Shown: piece after piece, positions 18,767 through 27,740 of the stretch | Numbering within the stretch: position 1 is the first letter of the stretch | Layout: each line of letters begins with the position of its first letter | Source of the DNA: Rhizobium sp. Root482 | GTDB lineage: Bacteria; Pseudomonadota; Alphaproteobacteria; Rhizobiales; Rhizobiaceae | Length of the DNA stretch: 64,000 nt | NCBI RefSeq assembly: GCF_001426565.1 | Contig: NZ_LMFA01000002.1 | Span: 62,001 to 126,000 of the forward strand | Direction of reading: 5' to 3' | Made by a program: the position numbers and the translations under genes | The notes under the pieces: model-generated | Seen by the model: the letters and a program-made list of their open reading frames with translations, nothing else | What the model was told of the DNA's origin: nothing | Databases searched by the model: none

Positions 18767-18813
18767 GGAACATTCCGGATCGATAACCGGCAGCGACGGG
18801 ACCAGCGTCATGC
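18767..18813 (-). promoter_or_regulatory. Flagellin promoter element (third copy)
   Basis: Minus strand GCATGA (18813-18808), 17-base spacer, CCGGTTA (18790-18784), then the mostly conserved CCGGAATGTTCC (18778-18767). The same order is found before the other two flagellins and differs from the CGCAAG element of the other operons. Confidence 0.6.
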
Positions 18814-18986
18814 AAACTGCCCCATGTTTAGCCCAAGGACAGCCTATCGCTCTTAACGAACACTTAACGACGATATGGTTAACAAACCATTAAGGGGCTT
18901 TACAAGTCGGTAATCAAAATGAACGAAAATAAATCTCGATTGCCAAAACATTAACGCGCGCCGCCGGGGCTGCGGTAAAACGCAAA

Positions 18987-19010
18987 ACCGCGCCCCTTTC
19001 GAGGCGCGGT
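18987..19010 (-). terminator. Rho-independent terminator after the second flagellin
   Basis: Stem ACCGCGCC (18987-18994) with GGCGCGGT (19003-19010), 8-base loop. On the minus strand it is followed by TTTTGCGTTTT. It lies 60 bp beyond the stop at 19070. Confidence 0.85.
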
Positions 19011-19069
19011 CTGGAAGGCTTCCGGCGGCTGACGATCGTCGCCACCGGCTTTTGGCTTGCCTGGTCCGA

Positions 19070-20012
19070 TTAACGGAACAGCGACAGGATGTTTTCCGAG
19101 TTGGAGTTGGCAATCGACAGCGACTGGATGCCGAGCTGCTGCTGCGTCTGCAGAGCCTTCAGGCGGGTCGATTCCTCGTTCATGTCGGCATCGACGAGGC
19201 GGCCGACGCCCTTGTCGATCACATCCATCAGGTCGGCCATGAAGTCGTCCTGTCGCGGCGGCATCCGTCAGGCTGGTCAGCATTGCGTCAACGGCGCTGA
19301 TCATGCCCTCGATGTTGTCGTCGGTGGTCGTTGCCGTCAGCGCGATCAGGGTCGAGCCGGTCGGTGCCGTACCGCCTGCAGCAAGGATCAGGTGGTAGGT
19401 GGCGTTTGCCGTGGTGGCGGCAGTTGCGCCGTTCGGCTGAGCGACGGCCACTGCCTTGGTCAGCTGACCATTGGCGGAGTTCTTGGTGTCGATCAGGACC
19501 GAGGTCGAAGCGTCGAAGGAGAGAACGCCGACGGAAACGCTACCGGAAGCCGAACGGGTGAACGAGCCGACCATTTCCTTGGTGCCGATCGCCGTCGCCG
19601 TGTCGTTGTAGAGCCAGTTTTCACCGGAGAACGAAGCCGACTGCGCCGTCGAAACCAGCTGGTTCTTGAGCTCGGTCAGTTCCTTGTTGATCTTGGTCTT
19701 GTCAACGCCCGGTTCGCGAGCGGCAACCAGCTTGGCCTTGATTTCGGAAATGACGTCGATGGCATTGTCGAGACCGGTATAGGCCGTGTCCGTCTTGGCA
19801 GCGCCGAGACCGAGAGCGTCCTGAACCGTCGAAAGGGCCTTGTTGTCGGACTTCATGGTCGTTGCGATCGACCAGTAAGCAGCGTTGTCGGCGGCGGTTT
19901 CGACGCGAAGGCCGGAGGAGACGCGACCCTGGGTCGTTTCCATGCCGTCATTGATCGAACGCAGCGTCGAAAGAGCTGCCATTGCAGCCGAATTGGTGAG
20001 AATGCTCGTCAT
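19070..20012 (-). pseudogene. flaB: Flagellin (second copy), frameshifted by a 32-nt deletion
   Basis: Begins MTSILTNSAAMAALSTLRSI and is intact through AMLTSLTDAA at about 19260. There the frame shifts: the continuing frame reads into Arg-rich nonsense to 18951, while QDDFMADLMDVIDKG and the normal flagellin C-terminus (...NSENILSLFR) continue one frame over to 19070. Compared with the third flagellin, 32 nt are missing just before CAGGACGAC. Adding 32 nt gives 975 nt, an in-frame 324-aa flagellin. A protein without the C-terminal D0 helix could not polymerise. A local assembly error in nearly identical tandem genes is a real alternative. Confidence 0.8.
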
Positions 20013-20048
20013 AGTGAAACTGCCCCTTTTGAACAGGTGAAAATGGAA

Positions 20049-20092
20049 GGGACATTCCGGTCGTTACCGGGAAACAGCAGCCAGCCTCATGC
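20049..20092 (-). promoter_or_regulatory. Flagellin promoter element (second copy)
   Basis: Minus strand GCATGA (20092-20087), 16-base spacer, CCGGTAA (20070-20064), then CCGGAATGTCCC (20060-20049). A ribosome site AAAGGGG lies 11 bases before the start at 20012. Confidence 0.6.
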
Positions 20093-20202
20093 CTGCTAAC
20101 GCGTTAAATTTCTTGGTTAACCCGCTGTTTCGATGGGCATAGAAAACACCATCATGGTTAAGGAAAACCTAAAGGCCGGAAAGATTTTTTTGCGGACAAA
20201 GA

Positions 20203-20234
20203 AAAAACCGCAACTCTTGCGAGATGCGGTTTTT
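20203..20234 (-). terminator. Rho-independent terminator after the first flagellin
   Basis: AAAAACCGCA (20203-20212) pairs with TGCGGTTTTT (20225-20234) around a 12-base loop. A/T runs flank both sides, so it can work in either direction. It lies about 50 bp beyond the flagellin stop at 20283. Confidence 0.85.
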
Positions 20235-20282
20235 CGATAGATGCGGGCCTGGCGTTGGGCAGCCAGACCGCGCCGTTTTCGA

Positions 20283-21215
20283 TTAACGGAACAGCGACAG
20301 AACGTTCTGCGAGTCCGAGTTGGCAATCGACAGTGCCTGGATGCCGAGCTGCTGCTGTGTCTGCAGGGCCTTCAGGCGGGTCGATTCCTCGTTCATGTCG
20401 GCATCGACGAGGCGGCCGACGCCCTTGTCGATCACATCCATCAGGTCGGCCATGAAGTCGTCCTGGTCCGTCAGGTTGGTCAGCATTGCGTCAACGGCGC
20501 TGATCATGCCTTCGATGTTGTCGTCGGTGGTCGTTGCCGTCAGCGCGATCAGGGTCGAGCCGGTCGGAGCCGTACCGCCTGCAGCAAGGATCAGGTGGTA
20601 GGTGGCGTTTGCCGTGGTGGCAGCGGTTGCGCCGTTCGGCTGAGCGACGGATACGGCCTTGGTCAGCTGACCGTTGGCGGCATTTTTGGTGTCGATCAGA
20701 ACCGAGGTCGAAGCGTCGAAAGAAAGAACGCCGACGGAAACATTGCCAGCGGCCGAACGGGTGAACGAGCCAACCATTTCCTTGGTGCCGAGCGCCGTCG
20801 CCGTGTCGTTGTAGAGCCAGTTTTCACCGGAGAACGAAGCCGAAGTCGCCGTCGAAACCAGCTGGTTCTTGAGCTCGGTCAGTTCCTTGTTGATCTTGGT
20901 TTTGTCAACGCCCGGTTCGCGAGCGGCAACCAGCTTTGCCTTGATTTCGGAAACAACGTCGATAGCGGCGTTCAGGCCGGTATAGGCCGTGTCCGTCTTG
21001 GCAGCGCCGAGACCGAGAGCGTCCTGAACCGTCGAAAGAGCCTTGTTGTCCGAACGCATGGTCGTTGCGATCGACCAGTAGGCAGCGTTGTCGGAAGCGT
21101 CGCCAACGCGCAGGCCGGAAGAAATGCGGCCCTGGGTCGTTTCCATGTCGGAGCTGATGGAGCGCAGCGTCGAAAGAGCTGCCATTGCAGAAGCGTTTGT
21201 CAGGATGCTTGTCAT
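20283..21215 (-). CDS. flaA: Flagellin (first copy) with a 14-residue in-frame deletion
   Basis: 310 aa. N-terminal MTSILTNASAMAALSTLRSI and C-terminal KALQTQQQLGIQALSIANSD...NVLSLFR are typical. Near the start of the C-terminal D1 helix the text runs MLTNLTDQDDFMADLMD, whereas the third flagellin has AASTLGAITSRIDM between LTD and Q. The missing 42 nt end at the same base as the 32-nt gap in the second flagellin. Restoring them gives 975 nt. The lost LGA..xR segment is conserved in nearly all flagellins, so assembly or function is doubtful if the deletion is real. Ribosome site GAGGGA. Confidence 0.88.
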   Translation of the reverse strand: MTSILTNASAMAALSTLRSISSDMETTQGRISSGLRVGDASDNAAYWSIATTMRSDNKALSTVQDALGLGAAKTDTAYTGLNAAIDVVSEIKAKLVAAREPGVDKTKINKELTELKNQLVSTATSASFSGENWLYNDTATALGTKEMVGSFTRSAAGNVSVGVLSFDASTSVLIDTKNAANGQLTKAVSVAQPNGATAATTANATYHLILAAGGTAPTGSTLIALTATTTDDNIEGMISAVDAMLTNLTDQDDFMADLMDVIDKGVGRLVDADMNEESTRLKALQTQQQLGIQALSIANSDSQNVLSLFR

Positions 21216-21248
21216 TGGGGTTGTCCCTCTAGATACAAAATACAGATT

Positions 21249-21299
21249 GGGGACATACCGGACTGAATACTTACCGGTGATGGCGGTTCGGCATCATGC
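21249..21299 (-). promoter_or_regulatory. Flagellin promoter element (first copy)
   Basis: Minus strand GCATGA (21299-21294), 16-base spacer, CCGGTAA (21277-21271), then CCGGTATGTCCCC (21261-21249). The remaining 21300-21532 up to the fliP stop is AT-rich, with no gene or clear terminator seen. Confidence 0.6.
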
Positions 21300-21532
21300 C
21301 ACTCGGCCCCGGCTGCTGCTGAGACCAAACCCGTCATGTGAGGGTAATGTCGCAGGCAAACATTGCGATATGTTTAAATCGGCCCTTTATATCAGCATCT
21401 ACTTAATTTCGGAATCGTCAGGGAACCGGAACAGCGTCCTGAAAAATAAACAATGAAATCAAATGGATGATATTTTCAGGCAAGCGTGATCACGGCCAAA
21501 AAATTGACCGGATGTTAACCACGAGGCAAGGA

Positions 21533-22270
21533 TCAGCTGAAGGATCGCACCAGGCTGCCGACCAGCAGGTTCCAGCCGTCGATGAGCACGAAGAAGAGGA
21601 TCTTGAAGGGCAGCGAGATCGAGGTCGGCGGCAGCATCATCATGCCCATCGCCATGGTGATCGTGGCGACCACAAGGTCGATGACCAGGAAGGGCAGCAT
21701 GATCAGGAAGCCGATTTCGAAACCGCGCCGGATTTCCGAGATCATGAAGGCGGGCACCACGGCACGCAGATCGACGCGATCGCCGGCGACGACGGTCTGG
21801 CCCTTTTCCTGGGCGATATCGATGAACAGTTGCAGATCCTTGTCGCGCGTATTGGCCAGCATGAACTCGCGGAACGGTTCCGCGATGCGGGTCATCGCCT
21901 CGGTCTCGGTGATCTGGTTTTCCAGGAGCGGATTAATGCCGTTCTGCCAGGCCCGGTCGAAGGTCGGTGCCATGACATAGAAGGTCATGAACAGCGCGAG
22001 ACTGACCATGATCATGTTGGACGGCGTGGTGGCCAGGCCCATGCCGGTGCGAAGGATCGCAAAGGCGATGACGAAGCGCGGAAAGCTCGTCACCATGATG
22101 AGGATTCCCGGCGCCACCGAAAGGACCGTCAGCAGGCCGAAGGTGCGGATGATCCAGGACGCCACAGAGCCATCGACAGGCGTGTTCAGGATATCTGCGG
22201 GAAAGCCCTGCGCCCCCGCGATACCCGACATCGCCATCATGGCGGCTATGAATGCGACTGTGCGGATCAT
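21533..22270 (-). CDS. fliP: Flagellar export gate protein FliP
   Basis: 245 aa. Start at 22270 (MIRTVAFIAAMMAMSGIAGA) gives the signal peptide usual for FliP and leaves a 7-bp gap after fliL; a longer frame to 22309 would overlap fliL. Hallmarks are SFPRFVIAFAILRTGMGLAT, the large periplasmic loop, and the C-terminal FLIMLPFLVIDLVVATITMA followed by MMMLPPTSISLPFKILFFVL. It forms the core of the inner-membrane export gate with FliQ and FliR. It is last in the ten-gene flgB-fliP run. Confidence 0.96.
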   Translation of the reverse strand: MIRTVAFIAAMMAMSGIAGAQGFPADILNTPVDGSVASWIIRTFGLLTVLSVAPGILIMVTSFPRFVIAFAILRTGMGLATTPSNMIMVSLALFMTFYVMAPTFDRAWQNGINPLLENQITETEAMTRIAEPFREFMLANTRDKDLQLFIDIAQEKGQTVVAGDRVDLRAVVPAFMISEIRRGFEIGFLIMLPFLVIDLVVATITMAMGMMMLPPTSISLPFKILFFVLIDGWNLLVGSLVRSFS

Positions 22271-22277
22271 GGGCGAA

Positions 22278-22814
22278 TCATTGAACGACGAAGGTCCTGA
22301 AGATGACATTGGTTACGCGCCCTTCGGAGCGCAGGTCAACCCGTTCCTTGATGTCGTCCTTCAGATACTGGAACCCGCGCGGCCCCTGGATCTGCTGCAG
22401 GGACACAGTTTTCAGGTAGGCGGCGATGTCCTGGTGAATCTGCTCGGCCATCGTCACATCCGTCGCGCCGTTGAACTGGAGCGCCACTTCGAGCCGGATC
22501 CAGTTTTCGCTGGGATAGGCGAGGTTGGTGGTGATCGCCTCCAGCTGGACGATGCCATTGGCCTCGGTGGCGATTCGCGGCAAGCCCTCGTCCTTCTTCT
22601 TTTCGCCTTCCGGCGAGCCTGCCTTCGCATCGACGGCGGCCTTCGCCGCCGCGATGAGCTTCGCTTCCTCGACGCTGACCGGCTCCGGCGCCAGCATGCC
22701 GCCAATCAGCCAGCCGCCACCGCCGGCCATCAGCGTCAGCACGGCGATCGCCGCGACCAGGACGAGTGGCGACGATTTCTTCGGGGCGGCATTGGCAGTA
22801 TCGAAGTCTTCCAT
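22278..22814 (-). CDS. fliL: Flagellar basal-body-associated protein FliL
   Basis: 178 aa. A short cytoplasmic N-terminus is followed by one membrane helix (VLVAAIAVLTLMAGGGGWLI), a charged Ala/Lys linker, and the periplasmic FliL domain with NLAYPSENWIRLEVALQF and the C-terminal GRVTNVIFRTFVVQ. FliL rings surround the stator and support torque. It lies between flgH and fliP in the flgB operon. Confidence 0.94.
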   Translation of the reverse strand: MEDFDTANAAPKKSSPLVLVAAIAVLTLMAGGGGWLIGGMLAPEPVSVEEAKLIAAAKAAVDAKAGSPEGEKKKDEGLPRIATEANGIVQLEAITTNLAYPSENWIRLEVALQFNGATDVTMAEQIHQDIAAYLKTVSLQQIQGPRGFQYLKDDIKERVDLRSEGRVTNVIFRTFVVQ

Positions 22815-22864
22815 CTACAGGTCCATCAAGAGTTGTGCCACGCGAAGGCAGCCTGCTGCTGCCG

Positions 22865-23575
22865 TCAAATCGGCGAAACGAGATCGACGACCTGCTGGCC
22901 CCATGGCGGCTGCTGCACTTCCGTCAGGCGGCCGCGGCCGCCGTATGAGATGCGCGCCTCTGCGATCTTGTCATAGGAGATCGTGTTCTCCGCATCGACG
23001 TCATAGGGCCTGACGATACCGGCGACGTTCAATATCCGGATTTCGTGGTTGACGCGCACTTCCTGCGAGCCGCTGATCAGGAGATTGCCGTTTTCCAGCA
23101 CGCCGGTAACGACCGCGGCGACGAGCAGAACGAGCTTTTCGGAGCGTTCCGTCGTGCCCTCGCCCTTCGTCTTCGTGTTGGAACCGTAGTCGAGACCGCC
23201 CTTCCAGCCGAAATCGCTCGTCTGTGACTGTCCGTTGGCGCCAATGTTGAAGCCGCTATCATTGGTGCGGCTGCGGTCGGTCTTGTTGTCGAAGGATGCC
23301 TTGTCGTCGATACGGATATCGACGGTCAGGATATCGCCGACCTTGAGCGCACGGGCGTCCTTGAACAGGGCCGACTGGCTGTCACTCCAGATCGAATAGC
23401 CGTTGACCATCTGGCGCGGCTCCTTGGGATACATGGCCATCTGCGGGGTCTGCGCATATTGCAGGCCGCTGCCGATCGGGCTCATGGCTGGCGCCTTACC
23501 GATCTCGTTGAAAGCCTGGCTTTGGCAACCGGATATCAGGCTGGCGGCGAGAAGAACCGAAAGCGGATATTTCAT
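22865..23575 (-). CDS. flgH: Flagellar L-ring lipoprotein FlgH
   Basis: 236 aa. The lipoprotein signal MKYPLSVLLAASLISGCQSQ has a clear lipobox with Cys17. The body has the FlgH features: MVNGYSIWSDSQSALFKDAR, VGDILTVDIRIDDKASFDNK, and a C-terminal beta region (NHEIRILNVAGIVRPYDVD). It forms the outer-membrane bushing for the rod. The start overlaps the motE stop by four bases. Confidence 0.95.
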   Translation of the reverse strand: MKYPLSVLLAASLISGCQSQAFNEIGKAPAMSPIGSGLQYAQTPQMAMYPKEPRQMVNGYSIWSDSQSALFKDARALKVGDILTVDIRIDDKASFDNKTDRSRTNDSGFNIGANGQSQTSDFGWKGGLDYGSNTKTKGEGTTERSEKLVLLVAAVVTGVLENGNLLISGSQEVRVNHEIRILNVAGIVRPYDVDAENTISYDKIAEARISYGGRGRLTEVQQPPWGQQVVDLVSPI

Positions 23576-24105
23576 GACGGTTCCTTCGATGTGGTTGAAT
23601 CGCTGGCGCTGGAGATGATGTTGGTCAGCACGGCGGCCTTCTCGCTGTCCATCTCGGCAAGGATCAGGCTCGACTGGCGGGGCGGCAGCTTCATGACGAT
23701 GGCCGCCGCGATGCCCGGATTGACCAGTTCGAGCTGGCCGGCCGCCGCATCCGCCTTCATGGTCTTGTAGATATCGACCAGACCGAGTTCGGCCTGCTTG
23801 AGAAAATCGTTGCGGCGCTTCAGCCAGTCTTCGTATTCGGCGCGGCGTTCCTCCAGCGTGGCTATGCGCGCATCGACCTGCGCCTGCAGCGTTTCCAGGT
23901 CCTTCTTCTGGAGAAGGTAGCGCTGATCGCGCGCCGCGTCGGCGATATTGGTGCAGAATTGCTGGATCTCGTCGCTATTGGCCGACATGGCGGCCGGCGC
24001 GCCGACTTCCTGCGCGAAGGCCGAGGGCATGGCCAGCATGGCGCAACCGGCAGCCGCCAGTATCAGGCGGCGGCCGAGAAATCCGGAAGGAAACAGTACC
24101 GTCAT
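23572..24105 (-). CDS. motE: MotE, periplasmic chaperone of MotC
   Basis: 177 aa with a signal peptide (cut near PSAFA, residue 31). The mature part begins with a helix containing Cys51 (EIQQFCTNIAD) and a charged coiled coil (LQAQVDARIATLEERRAEYE), then a C-terminal region MKLPPRQSSLILAEMDSEKA like the MgtE N-terminal fold. In S. meliloti MotE dimerises through a disulphide and stabilises MotC; Cys51 fits. It overlaps flgI and flgH by ATGA on both sides. Confidence 0.88.
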   Translation of the reverse strand: MTVLFPSGFLGRRLILAAAGCAMLAMPSAFAQEVGAPAAMSANSDEIQQFCTNIADAARDQRYLLQKKDLETLQAQVDARIATLEERRAEYEDWLKRRNDFLKQAELGLVDIYKTMKADAAAGQLELVNPGIAAAIVMKLPPRQSSLILAEMDSEKAAVLTNIISSASDSTTSKEPS

Positions 24106-25217
24106 TGTAGTACGAGCTCCGCCTGGAGGGCACCGGCCGTCTTGATGCCCTGGAGAATGGATATGATGCCGTCCGGCTTCACGCCGATGCTGTTGAGCCC
24201 GGCGACCAGCGACCGCAGATTGGAACCGTTGAGAATGGCAACCGTGCCACCGTGCTGCGACGCCTGGATCGTGGTGTTCGGCTCGATGGCGGTTTCGCCG
24301 CGCGAGAAGGGTTCCGGCTGCACGACGGTCGGCGTTTCCGAGACTTCCACGGTCAGCGTACCGTAGCTGACGGCGACCTCGTTAATGCGCACGTCCTGAC
24401 CGATGACGATCGTGCCGGTGCGTTCGTTGATGACGACGCGGGCCGGCACATCGGTCTCGATGACGAGATTTTCGATATCGGCCATCAGCCGGGAAAGATC
24501 GGCCATTTTCGGCTTGTCGATCACCACCGACTGGGAATCGCGCGCCTCGGCGATGGAGCCGCCGAACTGGGCCTTACCGTAGCGGTTGATAGCCGCGGCC
24601 ATGCCGACGGCCGTCGAGAAGTCGGGATTGCGCAGTTGCAGGACGAGGTTGAAGGCATCCTTGAACTTGGCCGGCAGTTCGCGCTCGATGATGGCGCCGT
24701 TCGGAACCCGGCCGGACGTGGTGATGCCCTGCGTGACCGACGCGGCATCGCCCTGGGCGCTGAAGCCGGTGACGACCACCGACCCTTGCGCGACCGCATA
24801 GATCTGGCCGTCGGCGCCCGAAAGCGAGGTCATGACCAGCGTACCGCCGCGAAGCGAGGTGCTGTCGCCGAGCGAACCAACCGTCACATCGATGCGGCTC
24901 CCCGGGCTTGCGAAGGGCGGCAGGTTGGCGGTGACGAGCACGGCGGCAATGTTCTTCGAACGGGAATCACCGCCCTGTGTCGAAATGCCGAGATTCTGCA
25001 GCATGGCGCGCAGGGATTGCTCGGTGAAGGGCGAGGAGCGCAGGCTGTCGCCGGTTCCCTGGAGCCCGACGACCAGGCCATAGCCGATCAGCTGGTTCTC
25101 GCGACCCGCCTGCAGGGACGCGACATCCTTGATGCGCGACGCGGCCAAGGCGGGCGATGTCGCCAGAACGAGGGCAGTCAGGACCGCTAAGCAGCATTTG
25201 CCGAAACGAAGGATCAT
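24102..25217 (-). CDS. flgI: Flagellar P-ring protein FlgI
   Basis: 371 aa from the ATG at 25217, which overlaps the flgA stop (ATGA); longer upstream frames lie in flgA. The signal peptide MILRFGKCCLAVLTALVLAT ends near SPALA. The mature start SRIKDVASLQAGRENQLIGY, followed by GYGLVVGLQGTGDSLRSSPF, is diagnostic. The C-terminus GVKPDGIISILQGIKTAGAL matches the conserved end. It forms the ring around the rod in the peptidoglycan layer, assembled with the help of FlgA. Confidence 0.97.
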   Translation of the reverse strand: MILRFGKCCLAVLTALVLATSPALAASRIKDVASLQAGRENQLIGYGLVVGLQGTGDSLRSSPFTEQSLRAMLQNLGISTQGGDSRSKNIAAVLVTANLPPFASPGSRIDVTVGSLGDSTSLRGGTLVMTSLSGADGQIYAVAQGSVVVTGFSAQGDAASVTQGITTSGRVPNGAIIERELPAKFKDAFNLVLQLRNPDFSTAVGMAAAINRYGKAQFGGSIAEARDSQSVVIDKPKMADLSRLMADIENLVIETDVPARVVINERTGTIVIGQDVRINEVAVSYGTLTVEVSETPTVVQPEPFSRGETAIEPNTTIQASQHGGTVAILNGSNLRSLVAGLNSIGVKPDGIISILQGIKTAGALQAELVLQ

Positions 25218-25732
25218 TTTGCCACCACGTGAACTGTTCCGTCGTCCATCACCGTGCCGGACACGATGATGCCGGAATCGGTATTGCGTACCCGGATGAG
25301 ATCGCCGACGGCAGCGTTCTCCAGCGGGGCGCCGCCGGCGGTAATCTTCAGCGGTCCATTGGTGAAGACGATCCGCACCGCCTTGCCGCGCTCGACGGCA
25401 TAGGGCTCGCGCAGGGAGGAAACGAAAATGACGCGCCCGGCCAGCAATGTCCGGCTGGTCACCTTGCCGGCGACCTCCTCGGTCGCGGTCGCATAATCGC
25501 CGGTGAGCGAGGGATTGGTAACCTCGACCTCTTCCAGGCGGCCGGCATCGACGATTTCGCCGGGATAGATGGTCTCGGTCGGGATGACCGCCATGGGTTT
25601 CTGCGCATGGGCAGTACCCGATACCAGGCAGCTGCACAGAAATCCGGCGACGGCCAGGAGCCGCGGGGACGGACCGGCGCGCGTGGCGGCGGCCGTCGAT
25701 GTCGTTGCTTTGGCAGTCTGGCGAAACATCAT
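25214..25732 (-). CDS. flgA: P-ring assembly chaperone FlgA
   Basis: 172 aa with a long N-region and signal peptide (cleavage near GTAHA, residue 43). The mature protein is a single SAF/FlgA domain: ETIYPGEIVDAGRLEEVEVT, then TLLAGRVIFVSSLREPYAVE and a beta-rich C-terminus with AAVGDLIRVRNTDSGIIVSG. It helps FlgI assemble in the periplasm and is placed directly before flgI with a four-base overlap. The start could be at 25732 or three bases later. Confidence 0.93.
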   Translation of the reverse strand: MMFRQTAKATTSTAAATRAGPSPRLLAVAGFLCSCLVSGTAHAQKPMAVIPTETIYPGEIVDAGRLEEVEVTNPSLTGDYATATEEVAGKVTSRTLLAGRVIFVSSLREPYAVERGKAVRIVFTNGPLKITAGGAPLENAAVGDLIRVRNTDSGIIVSGTVMDDGTVHVVAK

Positions 25733-25747
25733 GTTTCCCGATCCCTT

Positions 25748-26536
25748 TTATCTCAGGTTCTTGCTGACCGTCGCAGCCATTTCGTCGGCGGCCTGGATGA
25801 TCTTCGAATTCATCTCATAGGCGCGCTGCGCGGAGATCAGGTCGGTGATTTCCTTGACCGGATCGACGTTCGAGGCCTCGAGATATTTCTGCTTGATCTG
25901 CGCATAGCCGGGGTCCGCCGGCGTGCCGATGACCGGCTCGCCGGACGCGGGCGTCTGCTTGAAAAGATTGTCGCCCTGCGGCTCCAGGCCGGCTTCGTTG
26001 ACGAAATTGGCAATGGTCAGCTGGCCGATTTCCTGCGGGATCGTGTCGTTGCCGATGCGAACCATCACCTGGCCGGAGGAGGAAACGGTGATTTCGCTGG
26101 CATTTGCCGGAACCGTGATTTCCGGCACGACGGTATAGCCGTCGATCGTCACCAGCTGGCCGTCGGCATTGGTGTTGAAGGCGCCGGCGCGGGTATAGGC
26201 CGTCTCACCGTCCGGAGTCTCGATCTGGAACCAGCCGCGCCCGATGAGCGCCATGTCGAGATCGTTGCCGGTCGAGATCAGGCTGCCCTGCAGATGCAGG
26301 TTGCGCACGGCCGAGGTCTGGACGCCGAGGCCGATGATGGCGCCTTCCGGCACGATCGCCTGGTTGGCGCGGTTCGGCACACCCTGGGCCCGCTCGGTCT
26401 GGTAGAGAAGGTCGGAAAATTCCGCCCGCGCCCGCTTGTAGCCGGTCGTATTGATGTTGGCGATATTGTTGGCGATGACTTCCAGGTTCAACTGCTGGGC
26501 GTTCATGCCGGTGGCGGCGATCGAAAGAGCCTTCAT
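25748..26536 (-). CDS. flgG: Distal rod protein FlgG
   Basis: 262 aa. The N-terminal [20 protein letters not shown] and [20 protein letters not shown] are the rod/hook signature. The C-terminus has [20 protein letters not shown] and a closing helix. Length fits FlgG and exceeds the proximal rod proteins. It lies between fliE and flgA in the flgB operon. Confidence 0.96.
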   Translation of the reverse strand: MKALSIAATGMNAQQLNLEVIANNIANINTTGYKRARAEFSDLLYQTERAQGVPNRANQAIVPEGAIIGLGVQTSAVRNLHLQGSLISTGNDLDMALIGRGWFQIETPDGETAYTRAGAFNTNADGQLVTIDGYTVVPEITVPANASEITVSSSGQVMVRIGNDTIPQEIGQLTIANFVNEAGLEPQGDNLFKQTPASGEPVIGTPADPGYAQIKQKYLEASNVDPVKEITDLISAQRAYEMNSKIIQAADEMAATVSKNLR

Positions 26537-26548
26537 TCTTTTTATCCT

Positions 26549-26884
26549 TTAGATCGGCATGCGTGCGATTTCGAGATAGGCGCTGACCACCTTGTCTCGA
26601 ATGGCGATGGCGGTTTGCAGCGACTGTTCGGCCTGCATCACGGCATCGACGACTTCGCGCGTGTTGGCCTCGCCACGGATGCCCTGGAGGGAAGCCGCTT
26701 CCGACTGCTTCAGGCTACTTGTCATTTCGGCCGCCATATTGCCCATGACATCGGCAAAGCTTTGCGAGGCGCCGGCAGTGGCCGCACTGCCCAGCACGTT
26801 CCGCGCGGAGGAGGCGCCCGACGTGGTGGCCACGTCCTTGACGGTCGACAGAGCCGCGCTGATGGTTTGGATTGCGTCGATCAT
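26549..26884 (-). CDS. fliE: Hook-basal body complex protein FliE
   Basis: 111 aa, all helical. The C-terminal half carries the FliE signature: [20 protein letters not shown], then [20 protein letters not shown] ending in RMPI. FliE joins the MS ring (FliF) to the rod. Its ATG overlaps the flgC stop by four bases. Confidence 0.95.
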   Translation of the reverse strand: MIDAIQTISAALSTVKDVATTSGASSARNVLGSAATAGASQSFADVMGNMAAEMTSSLKQSEAASLQGIRGEANTREVVDAVMQAEQSLQTAIAIRDKVVSAYLEIARMPI

Positions 26885-27300
26885 TGCGAAGCCCTCAAGA
26901 GGTCGATGGTTGCGGAAATCAGGTCGCGTGCCTGCCTGGTCGTCTGAAGATTGGCCTCATAGGCGCGATTTGCCTCGCGCATGTCGGCCATTTCGATCAG
27001 CACGTTGACATTCGGCAGCTTGACCATGCCCTTGTCGTCGGCGGCCGGATTGCCCGGATCGAACTCGATGTTGAAATCGGAATCGTCGGTTCCGAGACGC
27101 TGGACCTCGACAGTGGAGGCGCCGCTTGCGCGATCGACCTCGGCTGCAAAACTCACGGTCTTGCGGCGGTAGGGGTCGGTACCCGGCGCATCGCCGGTCG
27201 AACGGGCGTTGGCGATGTTTTCCGAAACGATGCGCAGTCGCGTCGATTCCGCTTCGAGACCGGAGGCCGAAACCCTGAGAGCTGAAACAAGTGGATCCAT
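26881..27300 (-). CDS. flgC: Proximal rod protein FlgC
   Basis: 139 aa. [20 protein letters not shown] with [20 protein letters not shown] is the N-terminal rod signature. The middle [20 protein letters not shown] and the final helix ([20 protein letters not shown]) are typical of FlgC. It follows flgB by 5 bp and overlaps fliE. Confidence 0.96.
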   Translation of the reverse strand: MDPLVSALRVSASGLEAESTRLRIVSENIANARSTGDAPGTDPYRRKTVSFAAEVDRASGASTVEVQRLGTDDSDFNIEFDPGNPAADDKGMVKLPNVNVLIEMADMREANRAYEANLQTTRQARDLISATIDLLRASQ

Positions 27301-27305
27301 AATCG

Positions 27306-27689
27306 TTATTTCCGTACCGTCATGAGCATCATCCGGTGAAAGGCCTTCACGAGCCCGGCATTGAGCTCGTAGTCGCGCTTGATCTGGCCGGTCTTCATCA
27401 TTTCCTCTTCCAGCTGGACGCTGTTGCCGGATTGCTTTACCTCCGCATTATCGATCAGGCCGGTTTCAGTGACCTGCGCGGCGTTCATTCCGTCGGTGAA
27501 ATGTGCGGCATTGGTAGCCGCCATCTGAAAGCCGGTATCCTTCATGACGCTTTCGAACGGCTTGATGTCCTTGGCGGCGTAATGCGGGGTATTGGCATTG
27601 GCGATATTGCCCGCGACGACGTTCTGGCGGATCGCCAGCCATTGCGCCTGCCGCGACGCCAGATCAAAAAGCTGTATAGGTTGCATCAT
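27306..27689 (-). CDS. flgB: Proximal rod protein FlgB
   Basis: 127 aa. [20 protein letters not shown], then [20 protein letters not shown] is the rod signature; the C-terminus is a single helix ([20 protein letters not shown]). It is the first gene of the ten-gene flgB-flgC-fliE-flgG-flgA-flgI-motE-flgH-fliL-fliP run, with small gaps or overlaps throughout. The promoter element before it ends 28 bp from the start codon. Confidence 0.95.
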   Translation of the reverse strand: MMQPIQLFDLASRQAQWLAIRQNVVAGNIANANTPHYAAKDIKPFESVMKDTGFQMAATNAAHFTDGMNAAQVTETGLIDNAEVKQSGNSVQLEEEMMKTGQIKRDYELNAGLVKAFHRMMLMTVRK

Positions 27690-27716
27690 GCGACTCCATG
27701 CTTGTTGCCGCCGAAC

Positions 27717-27740
27717 CTAGGCTGGCAAACTTGCGTGGAA
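27717..27740 (-). promoter_or_regulatory. Candidate Rem-type flagellar promoter element before flgB
   Basis: Minus strand TTCCACGCAAG at 27740-27730 (one base longer than the others before CGCAAG), 10-base spacer beginning TTTG, TAG at 27719-27717. Confidence 0.6.

Noticed and set aside
18951-20012. A 353-residue flagellin reading through to 18951
   Set aside because: After residue about 250 the frame turns into Arg/Pro-rich text, while the true flagellin C-terminus continues in another frame; this is a frameshift, not an extended protein.
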